Shown here one piece after another: positions 56,902-64,000 of a stretch of DNA of 64,000 bases. Location: positions 1,598,945 to 1,662,944 of the forward strand of contig NZ_RBWX01000007.1 in NCBI RefSeq assembly GCF_003634215.1. Reading direction: 5' to 3'. The number at the start of each line of letters is the position of its first letter. Position 1 is the first letter of the stretch. Below the pieces are notes generated by a model. That model did no database searches and was not told the DNA's origin. It saw nothing but the letters and a program-made list of their open reading frames with translations. Made by a program: the position numbers and the translations under genes. This DNA is from Sphingosinicella microcystinivorans (lineage in GTDB: Bacteria; Pseudomonadota; Alphaproteobacteria; Sphingomonadales; Sphingomonadaceae).

Positions 56902-58773
56902 ATGATTGCTGTATTTCTTCTTTCCGCTGCTGCGATCGTCGATGACGGGACGCTGGTCGTTTCCGCCGCGCGGGAACCGGTTGCCTACGGCGAAACCGGC
57001 GGCGCGCTGACGGTGATCGACGGCGCGACGATCGAGGCTGTCGCCGTGCCGCAACTCGTTGACGTCCTGCGCCTGTCGCCGGGCGTGTCCGTCGCGCGTT
57101 CTGGCCCCACGGGATCGCAAACCCAGGTTCGCGTGCGCGGTTCGGAAGCCAACCATACGCTCGTCTTCATCGACGGGATCGCCATGAATGACCCGGCCAC
57201 CTCCGGCGAGTTCCGCTGGGAAACGCTTGGGTCGGACGGAATCGCGCGCGCCGAAGTGCTGCGGGGGCCGCAATCGGCGCTGTGGGGATCTGAAGCGATC
57301 GGCGGCGTCGTCTCCGTGACATCGGCGGAACCGACCGACGGCACGCGGATTTTCGGCCGCGCCGAGTACGGCTCGTTCGGGACGCTTCACGCCGCAGGCG
57401 GCGCGGGGATCGGCAACGAGAAAGGCGGTATCCTCGTTCAATCGAACTGGTACGATACCAAGGGCACCGACAGCTTCGGCGGCGGGATCAAGGAACGCGA
57501 CGGTTATGAATCGCTGATGCTGTCCGCGAAAGCCTCCATCCGGCCGACCGAGAACGGCGAACTCGGCCTCGTCGTTCGCCATACCAATTCGCTGAGCGAA
57601 TTCGACGGCTCCAACAGCTTTTTCGTGCGCGACGACACGCTCGACAACACGCGCATACGGGCGACCGCGATGCGCGGCTTCGGTCGCGTCGACACGCTGG
57701 ATGGCCGCTGGCGGCACGAGATTTTCGGCAGCTTCGTGACCACCGACAACATCAACCGTGACGACGACACGTATCTCAACCGCACCGACGCGGACGTGTT
57801 CGAGACCGGCTACCAGACAGGCATCGACTTCGGCAGCGAAGCTCTTCGCCACCGGGTAACCGGCGCCATCGAGTATCGCACGCAGCGTTTCCGGGCCGAC
57901 GACGACGCGTATTTCGGCGGCACCAACCAGCGCGTCTCGCGCGATCGCACCAGCTTTGTGCTCGACTACGGCCTGACGGCGGGCGGGCTCACCCTGGGAG
58001 CCAGCGTCCGGCAGGACGAAAACGACGCATTCAAGGATGCAACGACGTGGCGCGCGTCCGGCCGCTATACGCTCGAGAACGGCTTCACCGTTCACGCGAG
58101 CGCGGGGAAAGGCGTGACGGACCCGACCTTCACGGAAATGTTCGGCTTTTTCCCCGGCAGCTTCGTCGGCAATCCGAACCTGACGCCCGAACGCTCGATC
58201 GGCTGGGATGTGGGTGTCGGATATCGCAAGGAGGCATTTTCGGCGGATGTAACGTGGTTCCAGGCTGACCTGGAGGACGAGATCGTCTCGACCTTCGATT
58301 CCGCGACCTTCCTCTCCAGCGTCGCCAACGCGAGCGGCAAGAGCAAGCGCAAGGGCATCGAGGCGTCATTCGATGCGAAGCCGGTCACCTGGCTGACTCT
58401 GAGCGCCAGCTATACCTGGCTCGACGCCAAGGAAGCGAAAGTTGCAGGCGCGGCAAAGCTGCGCGAAGCGCGGCGCCCCCGGCACAGCGGCAGCGTGCTG
58501 GCGACCGCCGATCTGGGCGCCGCCTCGGTCACGTTCGCGGCAAACTATGTGGGCAATCGCAAGGATACGGACTTCGACAGCTTCCCGGCACGTGTCGTGA
58601 CGCTGAAGGACTATGTGCTCGCCTCGCTTTCGGGTCGCGTGAAGCTGGGCGGCGACTTCGAGCTGACGGGGCGCATCGAGAACCTGTTCGATGCGACCTA
58701 TGAAGACGCTTACGGATACCGGACGCAGGGCATCTCCGCGTTCGGTGGCATCCGCGTGAAATGGGGCGGTTGA
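56902..58773 (+). CDS. btuB: TonB-dependent vitamin B12 receptor (BtuB-like)
   Basis: The 623-residue protein is an outer-membrane TonB-dependent receptor. It has a short signal peptide (MIAVFLLSAAAI), a TonB-box region GTLVVSAAREP, the plug domain with VPQLVDVLRLSPGVSVARSG, VRVRGSEANHTLVFIDGI and RAEVLRGPQSALWGSEAIGG, and a beta barrel ending in an aromatic-poor RVKWGG. ATGs occur at 56884, 56890 and 56902; GGAGG at 56892-56896 is placed 5 bases before 56902, so that is the start. The riboswitch upstream and transporter genes downstream identify cobalamin as substrate. Confidence 0.94.
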   Translation: MIAVFLLSAAAIVDDGTLVVSAAREPVAYGETGGALTVIDGATIEAVAVPQLVDVLRLSPGVSVARSGPTGSQTQVRVRGSEANHTLVFIDGIAMNDPATSGEFRWETLGSDGIARAEVLRGPQSALWGSEAIGGVVSVTSAEPTDGTRIFGRAEYGSFGTLHAAGGAGIGNEKGGILVQSNWYDTKGTDSFGGGIKERDGYESLMLSAKASIRPTENGELGLVVRHTNSLSEFDGSNSFFVRDDTLDNTRIRATAMRGFGRVDTLDGRWRHEIFGSFVTTDNINRDDDTYLNRTDADVFETGYQTGIDFGSEALRHRVTGAIEYRTQRFRADDDAYFGGTNQRVSRDRTSFVLDYGLTAGGLTLGASVRQDENDAFKDATTWRASGRYTLENGFTVHASAGKGVTDPTFTEMFGFFPGSFVGNPNLTPERSIGWDVGVGYRKEAFSADVTWFQADLEDEIVSTFDSATFLSSVANASGKSKRKGIEASFDAKPVTWLTLSASYTWLDAKEAKVAGAAKLREARRPRHSGSVLATADLGAASVTFAANYVGNRKDTDFDSFPARVVTLKDYVLASLSGRVKLGGDFELTGRIENLFDATYEDAYGYRTQGISAFGGIRVKWGG

Positions 58774-59546
58774 TAGCCCTTCTTGCTGTGCTCGCCTTCG
58801 CCGCCACGGCGGCGGAGGCGGGAACACCGGCACGCGTCGCCTCTCTCGGGCTTTGCACGGACGAACTGGTGCTGCTGCTGGCTGAGCCCAATCAGCTCGT
58901 GTCCGTTTCTTTCCTGGGGCACGACCTTCGCGAGACACCGCTCGCCACCAAGGCGCAAGGGCTGCACAGCAATGATGGTCGCTTCAGCTCGGTCGCGCAC
59001 CTGAAACCCGATCTTGTCATCACCGGAGGCGCCGTGAACCGCTTCGCGCGCGAACTTGCCGAGCAAACCGGCACGCACGTGGTCGACGTGCCGCCGCCGC
59101 TGACGCTTGCCGAGCTTCGGAACAATATCCGAACGGTCGCCGCCGCGCTCGGGCATCCGGCGCGCGGTGCGGCGCTGATCGCCTGGATGGAAACCAAGCT
59201 CGGCAGCGCCCCGGCCAATGCCCACGACGCGCTGATGGTCGTTGCAGGCGGGCTGACGCCCGACGTGCATTCGATCGCCGCCGAACTTCTCGCGCACGCG
59301 GGCATCCGGCAGATGGTGATGCCGTCCAGCCGCGTCACACTGGAAGGGCTTGTGGCCACGCCGCCGCCCCTCCTCATCCTCAGCCGTTACCGCGCCGACC
59401 AATTTTCGCTGCCGCAGGATTGGCTTGGAACCGCGACACGTCTTTCGGGCCGAACGCCCGCTTACGTCGACGGGCGACTCTGGTCCTGCCCCGGCCCGCT
59501 TGCCGCAGCCGATGTCGCGCGGCTTCGCGCGGAGATCACACAATGA
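58761..59546 (+). CDS. btuF: Periplasmic cobalamin-binding protein (BtuF-like)
   Basis: The 261-residue protein is a type III periplasmic binding protein for metal chelates. It has a signal peptide (MGRLIALLAVLAFAATAAEA), RVASLGLCTDELVLLLAEPNQL and LKPDLVITGGAVNRF. It overlaps the btuB end by 13 bases and the permease gene by 4. Cobalamin is inferred from the operon and riboswitch; sequence alone could also fit an iron-siderophore binder. Confidence 0.9.
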   Translation: MGRLIALLAVLAFAATAAEAGTPARVASLGLCTDELVLLLAEPNQLVSVSFLGHDLRETPLATKAQGLHSNDGRFSSVAHLKPDLVITGGAVNRFARELAEQTGTHVVDVPPPLTLAELRNNIRTVAAALGHPARGAALIAWMETKLGSAPANAHDALMVVAGGLTPDVHSIAAELLAHAGIRQMVMPSSRVTLEGLVATPPPLLILSRYRADQFSLPQDWLGTATRLSGRTPAYVDGRLWSCPGPLAAADVARLRAEITQ

Positions 59547-60511
59547 GCGCGGGGCGTCTTTGCCTGATCCTCGGCGGGCTGCTTGCCCTTGTGGCGGCAG
59601 CGTCGCTGCTCGTCGGCGACGTGCCGATCCTCAGTCTTCTTAAGCGCGATCCGGCGCTTGCCCATATGCTGATCGTCGAGCTTCGATTGCCGCGGCTGGT
59701 GCTTGCAGCGTCGGCGGGCGCCGCGCTCGGCCTCTGCGGTGCGGCGCTTCAGGGGCTACTCCGCAATCCGCTCGCGTCACCCGATATTCTCGGCACCTCG
59801 GCAGGCGCGGCGCTTGGCGCGGTCGTTTCGGCCTATTTCCTTGGGCTTTCCGGCACGCTCGCGATGGCAGGCGGTGGCATTGCGGGTGCGCTCATCGCGC
59901 TTCTTCTTCTGCTGGCGCTGGCCGGGCGCGGGGCTTCCTCCGCGACCCTGATCCTCGCCGGGGTCGCGATCTCGGCTCTCGGCGGCGCGATGATGAACCT
60001 TGCGCTCGCGCTCGCGCCGTCGCCATTCGCCTTCTACGACATCATGTTCTGGCTGCTCGGTTCGTTCGCCGATCGCAATCTCGGCCACGTGAGCGTTGGC
60101 CTTCCCGCGATGCTCGCTGGAAGCCTGATCGTGCTTTCGGCGGCGCGCGGGCTCGACGCGCTGGCGCTCGGCGAGGACGTCGCCGCGACGCTGGGCCACG
60201 ACGTCCGCGCGATGCGCTGGCGGATCGTGGGCGGCAGCGCCGTCGCGGTGGGCGGTGCGGTCGCTGTGGCGGGGATCATCGGCTTCGTCGGGCTGATCGT
60301 GCCGCACCTCGTGCGACCGCTGGTGCGGAACCGCCCCGGCCCTGCCCTGCTGCCAAGCGCTCTCGGCGGCGCAGCGCTGCTGGTGGCGGCGGACATCGTC
60401 ACGCGCTTTCCGCTGAACGGCAAGACGCTGCCGGTTGGCGTGGTGACAGCGATGCTGGGGGCACCGTTCTTCCTGTGGCTGATCCTCTCCCGGCGCGGGA
60501 TGCCGTCGTGA
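59543..60511 (+). CDS. btuC: FecCD-type ABC transporter permease (BtuC-like)
   Basis: The 322-residue permease of the BtuC/FecCD class has about ten membrane helices, with LRLPRLVLAASAGAALGLCGAALQGLLRNPLASPDILG near the N terminus and IIGFVGLIVPHLVRPL before the C-terminal helices. The ATG overlaps the btuF stop (ATGA). It would form a homodimer with two copies of the ATPase. Confidence 0.94.
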   Translation: MSAGRLCLILGGLLALVAAASLLVGDVPILSLLKRDPALAHMLIVELRLPRLVLAASAGAALGLCGAALQGLLRNPLASPDILGTSAGAALGAVVSAYFLGLSGTLAMAGGGIAGALIALLLLLALAGRGASSATLILAGVAISALGGAMMNLALALAPSPFAFYDIMFWLLGSFADRNLGHVSVGLPAMLAGSLIVLSAARGLDALALGEDVAATLGHDVRAMRWRIVGGSAVAVGGAVAVAGIIGFVGLIVPHLVRPLVRNRPGPALLPSALGGAALLVAADIVTRFPLNGKTLPVGVVTAMLGAPFFLWLILSRRGMPS

Positions 60512-61209
60512 GCGGTCTCGTCGCAACCGCCATCGCGCGTCCGCACCTGAGCGGCGCGATCGATCTTGCCGTCTCTCGCGGGGAGATCGTGGGGCTGATC
60601 GGACCGAACGGATCGGGCAAGACGACGCTGCTGCGCGCGCTTGCGGGGCTGACCGCCGGATACGGGACGATTACGGCCGATGGACGATCGCTTGACGCCA
60701 TGACGTCAGCCGAGCGGGCGCGTCATATCGCCTATATGCCTTCCGGTCGGCGCGTCGACTGGCCGATGCGCGCGGACGATATCGTGGCGCTTTCCGGCGC
60801 GGGCGAGGCCGATGTGGCGGAAGCGCTCACGCGGGTCGGCATGCAGGCGTTCGCATCGCGCCAGGTGGATACGCTCTCGACAGGTGAACGGGCGCGCGTG
60901 CTTCTGGCGCGGGTGCTGGCAGGCCGTGCTGACTGGCTGCTGCTCGACGAGCCGACGGCGAACCTCGATCCGGGGCATGAGCTTGACGTGCTGGCGCTGC
61001 TGCGCGCGGAGGCGACACATGGCGCGGGTGTGCTGGCGTCTTTCCACAATCTCACGCTTGCCGAGGCGCACTGCGACCGGTGCGTGCTGATGGCGGACGG
61101 TCGGATCGTGGCAGAGGGTGCGCCCTCGACCGTGCTGACCGAGGCGAACCTCGCCGAAGTCTACGGGATCGCGCGCGACGGGGCGGGCTGGCGGCGGAAC
61201 GCCTCCTGA
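60508..61209 (+). CDS. btuD: ABC transporter ATPase (BtuD-like)
   Basis: The 233-residue ATPase has Walker A GPNGSGKTT at 32-40, the signature LSTGERARV, Walker B WLLLDEPTANLD and the switch histidine in ASFHNLTLAEAH. GTG start overlapping the permease stop (GTGA). It powers the cobalamin import system; its end overlaps the convergent LysR gene by 49 bases. Confidence 0.93.
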   Translation: MSGLVATAIARPHLSGAIDLAVSRGEIVGLIGPNGSGKTTLLRALAGLTAGYGTITADGRSLDAMTSAERARHIAYMPSGRRVDWPMRADDIVALSGAGEADVAEALTRVGMQAFASRQVDTLSTGERARVLLARVLAGRADWLLLDEPTANLDPGHELDVLALLRAEATHGAGVLASFHNLTLAEAHCDRCVLMADGRIVAEGAPSTVLTEANLAEVYGIARDGAGWRRNAS

Positions 61210-62066
61210 ACGAGTGAGGTCATGCGCGCCACATCGCTCCTCAGCGCCATCGCGACGGGGCTTTGGAGGACGGCGAGCGTCCGCGTGCGATCGAAGCCGG
61301 ACAGGCGCCGCTGGACGATTCCGGGCGCAACATATGACGCGGGCATCACCGTGACGCCAAGGCCGGCGGCAACCATCGACAGCGCCCGCTCCTCCTGCAC
61401 CGTGCGGTAGGCAAGCGGCGGGCGGACGCCGTGGCCGGTGAAGTGACGGCTGACCTCGCTCAGCACCTCGCAGCGGCGGCGGACGACCATGGGCGTGCTG
61501 TGCAGCGCGTCCGACGGCACCGGGTCTGATGCGGCAAGCGGGTGGCCTTCGGGCATCATCAGCAGATAGGGCTCCTCCCCCACTACGACGGGCGCGTATT
61601 TCTCGGTGCCGGTGCGCATCAAGGTCAGCGCCATGTCGACGCGGCCTTGGTCAAGGCGGGTGACCAGTTCAGCATCGCTGCCCTCAACGATCTCAAGACC
61701 ATTGGCGCCGTCGATGGATTGCCAGTCGCGCACCAGCCTTTCGCCGATGCTGGCGGGCACGGTGTGGAGAAGGCCGAGGCGCAGCGCGCGACGGCGGGCC
61801 GGCTCTCCGATCTCGCCGAGCGCGGCGTTATATTCCTGCATGATGTTGCGCGCGCGCTGGAGGAAGCGTGCCCCGGCCTCGGTCAGCTCCACGCGGCGCG
61901 CGGAACGGACGAACAGCGAGACGCCGAGCTCACGCTCCAGCTTGGCGACGCCTGCGGAAAGCGTCGGCTGCGTGACGTTCACGCGGGCCGCCGCCGCCGT
62001 GAAGCTGCCGGTCTCGACGATGGCGAGAAAGTAGCGCAGGAGGTAGCCGTCAATCATAGATGCCAT
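61161..62066 (-). CDS. LysR family transcriptional regulator
   Basis: The 301-residue protein has an N-terminal winged helix (LRYFLAIVETGSFTAAAARVNVTQPTLSAGVAKLERELG) and a LysR effector domain. In-frame ATGs at 62066 and 62057 are both possible. It diverges from liuB across 90 bases, the usual arrangement for a LysR regulator of the adjacent operon, so control of branched-chain acyl-CoA degradation is a fair inference; other bacteria use a MerR-type LiuR instead. Confidence 0.92.
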   Translation of the reverse strand: MASMIDGYLLRYFLAIVETGSFTAAAARVNVTQPTLSAGVAKLERELGVSLFVRSARRVELTEAGARFLQRARNIMQEYNAALGEIGEPARRRALRLGLLHTVPASIGERLVRDWQSIDGANGLEIVEGSDAELVTRLDQGRVDMALTLMRTGTEKYAPVVVGEEPYLLMMPEGHPLAASDPVPSDALHSTPMVVRRRCEVLSEVSRHFTGHGVRPPLAYRTVQEERALSMVAAGLGVTVMPASYVAPGIVQRRLSGFDRTRTLAVLQSPVAMALRSDVARMTSLVQEAFRRQPAPSRAIP

Positions 62067-62156
62067 CTATGCGAAACCGAAGGCGCATTCAATTAAGACC
62101 GAATCCCTCTCGCGTGCTATTGCCCCTCTGAACGAAGCTGAGGGGATGATCGACCG

Positions 62157-63746
62157 ATGGCCGCAGTCGGCACACAGGCGAATGCTATCGACCCGGAATT
62201 CAAGGCAAACGCGGAGGCCATGGAGGCGCTCGTCGCGGACCTGCGCGAACGATCCGCGCAAATCGCGCTCGGCGGCAATGCGGACTCGCGGGAACGCCAC
62301 ACGGCGCGCGGCAAGCTGCTGCCCCGTGAGCGGGTGGAGCGGCTGCTCGATCCCGGCACGGCCTTTCTCGAACTGTCGCTGTTCGCCGGCTACGACGTCT
62401 ATGACGACGAGGTGCCCGCCGCAGGCGTAATCGCGGGCGTCGGCCAGATCGCGGGGCGAAGCTGCGTGATTGTGTGCAACGACGCCACGGTGAAGGGCGG
62501 CACTTACTACCCGCTGACTGTGAAGAAGCACCTGCGCGCCCAGGAAGTGGCGCGGCAGAACCGCCTGCCCTGCGTCTACCTCGTCGATTCCGGCGGCGCG
62601 AACCTCCCCAACCAGGACGAGGTGTTCCCCGACCGCGACCACTTCGGGCGCATCTTCTACAATCAGGCGACGATGTCCGCGGAGGGCATCGCGCAGATCG
62701 CGGTGGTGATGGGAAGCTGCACGGCAGGCGGCGCTTACGTGCCCGCCATGTCCGACGAGAGCATCATCGTGCGCAATCAGGGTACGATCTTCCTTGGCGG
62801 GCCGCCGCTGGTGAAGGCCGCGACCGGCGAGGAAGTGACGGCGGAGGACCTTGGCGGCGGAGACGTGCACGCACGCATCTCCGGCGTTGTCGATCATCTC
62901 GCGAACGATGACGCGCACGCGCTTTCGATCGCCCGGAACATCGTCGCCACCCTCCCCGCGCCGCGCGCGCCGGAGGTGGCGGTGCAGGCGCCGAAACCGC
63001 CGCGTCACGATCCATCCGAGATTTACGGCCTGATCCCCGCCGATACGCGGCACCCCGTGGACGTCCGTGAGATTATCGCGCGGATCGTCGACGACAGCGT
63101 CCTCGACGAGTTCAAGGCGCTGTACGGCGAGACGCTCGTCACCGGCTTCGCGCATATCGAGGGCTATCCCGTCGGCATCGTCGCCAACAACGGCATCCTC
63201 TTTTCGGAAAGCGCCCAGAAAGGCGCGCACTTCATCGAGCTGTGCTGCCAGCGCAAGGTGCCGCTCCTGTTCCTGCAGAACATCTCCGGCTTCATGGTCG
63301 GCAGGCGCTACGAGAACGAAGGCATCGCGCGGCACGGCGCCAAGATGGTAACGGCGGTCGCCTGCGCCGCGGTGCCGAAGTTCACCGTGGTGATCGGCGG
63401 CAGCTTCGGCGCGGGCAACTACGGCATGTGCGGCCGCGCTTATTCGCCCCGCTTCCTGTGGATGTGGCCGAACGCCCGCATTTCCGTGATGGGCGGCGAG
63501 CAGGCAGCATCGGTGCTCGCCACGGTGAAACGCGGCGGCTTCAAGACCAAGGCCGAGGAAGAGTCGTTCAAGGCGCCGATCCGCGAGCAGTACGAACGCC
63601 AGGGCCACCCCTATTACGCCAGCGCCCACCTGTGGGACGACGGCATCATCGATCCCGCCGACACACGCACGGTCGTCGCGCTCGGCCTCGCCGCGTCGCT
63701 GAACGCGCCGGTGCCCGAGACGCGCTTCGGCACGTTCCGGATGTGA
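62157..63746 (+). CDS. liuB: Methylcrotonoyl-CoA carboxylase, carboxyltransferase subunit
   Basis: The 529-residue protein is the biotin-dependent carboxyltransferase beta subunit for 3-methylcrotonyl-CoA in leucine and isovalerate breakdown. It has N- and C-terminal crotonase-like halves with [35 protein letters not shown] and [27 protein letters not shown]. The family also includes geranyl- and propionyl-CoA enzymes, but the NYGMCGR motif and the following liuC favour methylcrotonyl-CoA. AGGGG lies about 10 bases before the ATG. Confidence 0.93.
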   Translation: MAAVGTQANAIDPEFKANAEAMEALVADLRERSAQIALGGNADSRERHTARGKLLPRERVERLLDPGTAFLELSLFAGYDVYDDEVPAAGVIAGVGQIAGRSCVIVCNDATVKGGTYYPLTVKKHLRAQEVARQNRLPCVYLVDSGGANLPNQDEVFPDRDHFGRIFYNQATMSAEGIAQIAVVMGSCTAGGAYVPAMSDESIIVRNQGTIFLGGPPLVKAATGEEVTAEDLGGGDVHARISGVVDHLANDDAHALSIARNIVATLPAPRAPEVAVQAPKPPRHDPSEIYGLIPADTRHPVDVREIIARIVDDSVLDEFKALYGETLVTGFAHIEGYPVGIVANNGILFSESAQKGAHFIELCCQRKVPLLFLQNISGFMVGRRYENEGIARHGAKMVTAVACAAVPKFTVVIGGSFGAGNYGMCGRAYSPRFLWMWPNARISVMGGEQAASVLATVKRGGFKTKAEEESFKAPIREQYERQGHPYYASAHLWDDGIIDPADTRTVVALGLAASLNAPVPETRFGTFRM

Positions 63747-63753
63747 GGCGGCG

Positions 63754-64000
63754 ATGAACGACAACACCGTCTCCGACACGCTCTATTTCACGCTCGACGA
63801 GCACAATGTCGCGCGTGTCACGCTCAATCGCCCGGAACGGCACAACGCTTTCAACGCCGAACTCATCGCTGCGCTGAAGGACACGTTCGACGCCATCGGC
63901 AAGATGGACGGCGTGCGTGCCGTGGTGCTCTCAGGTGAAGGCAAGAGCTTCTCCGCAGGTGCAGACCTGGAATATATGCGCGCCGCCGGAAGCTGGAGCG
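63754..64000 (+). CDS. liuC: Enoyl-CoA hydratase/isomerase, probably LiuC (truncated by window)
   Basis: The first 82 codons show the crotonase start: VARVTLNRPERHNAFNAELI, VRAVVLSGEGKSFSAGADLEYM, with the oxyanion-hole ALA/GAD motif. It starts 7 bases after liuB with GAGG ahead, so it is likely the 3-methylglutaconyl-CoA hydratase of leucine degradation. The gene runs past the right edge. Confidence 0.92.
   Translation, partial: MNDNTVSDTLYFTLDEHNVARVTLNRPERHNAFNAELIAALKDTFDAIGKMDGVRAVVLSGEGKSFSAGADLEYMRAAGSWS

Noticed and set aside
62067-63779. 570-codon minus-strand frame opposite liuB
   Set aside because: Antisense shadow of a clearly conserved carboxyltransferase gene.

Overview
The window is chromosomal DNA of a GC-rich alphaproteobacterium, most likely of the order Sphingomonadales. 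The grounds are gene content and order: an eno-ftsB-pdhA-pdhB-pdhC-lpd-lipA-coq10 run with a lipoyl domain on E1 beta, a fused ispDF, ntrB-ntrC-ntrY-ntrX-hfq-hflX, yqeY-dnaG-rpoD, and a PEP-CTERM surface protein. No rRNA operon, insertion sequence, integrase, prophage or CRISPR array was found. Nearly all the DNA is coding. The only gap above 300 bases (56525-56901) holds a cobalamin riboswitch.

Layout. 1-7041 (minus strand): moxR, an unknown conserved protein, a choice-of-anchor-A/PEP-CTERM protein, then yqeY-dnaG-rpoD. 7180-13488 (plus): carA, an AT-rich unknown gene lodged exactly between carA and carB, carB, greA, a rhomboid protease. 13485-15337 (minus): DUF4170, gamma-carbonic anhydrase, mlaC and cytochrome c genes. 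15429-18041: a DUF2336 gene facing a three-gene envelope stress set (DUF3618, holin-like and YqjD/ElaB-like proteins) that has a sigma-EcfG-like promoter. 18219-27726: enolase, FtsB and the whole pyruvate dehydrogenase complex, again interrupted by a lower-GC membrane-protein gene between pdhC and lpd, then lipA and coq10 with a beta-carbonic anhydrase on the other strand. 27669-29868 (minus): ispDF, an unknown periplasmic protein, pncC/cinA. 29955-38953 (plus): dusB, both Ntr two-component systems, hfq, hflX. 38950-43412: mazG, an ankyrin-repeat accessory gene, a truncated globin and a phospholipase D.

43423-52677 (minus) is a long block joining cell-wall and replication/translation functions: lytic transglycosylase, RlpA, an M55 D-aminopeptidase, a PBP5-type carboxypeptidase, tmk, holB, metG, tatD, a metallo-beta-lactamase-fold hydrolase and a retropepsin-like protease. 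After tRNA-Ser(UGA) come small metabolic and stress genes (UPF0114, pirin, OsmC, quinone reductase, VOC protein, rpmE). 56645-61209 is a riboswitch-controlled vitamin B12 uptake operon (outer-membrane receptor, periplasmic binding protein, permease, ATPase). The right end starts a leucine/isovalerate degradation operon (liuB, liuC) with a divergent LysR regulator.

Most of this is housekeeping. The least explained items are the two unrelated low-GC genes that sit in frame-perfect NTGA junctions inside carAB and the pdh operon, a pdhA with no ATG, GTG or TTG start in the conserved reading frame, an NtrX whose AAA+ domain has lost the GAFTGA loop, an apparently leaderless lipA, and a GGAAC-type stress promoter before the DUF3618 set.
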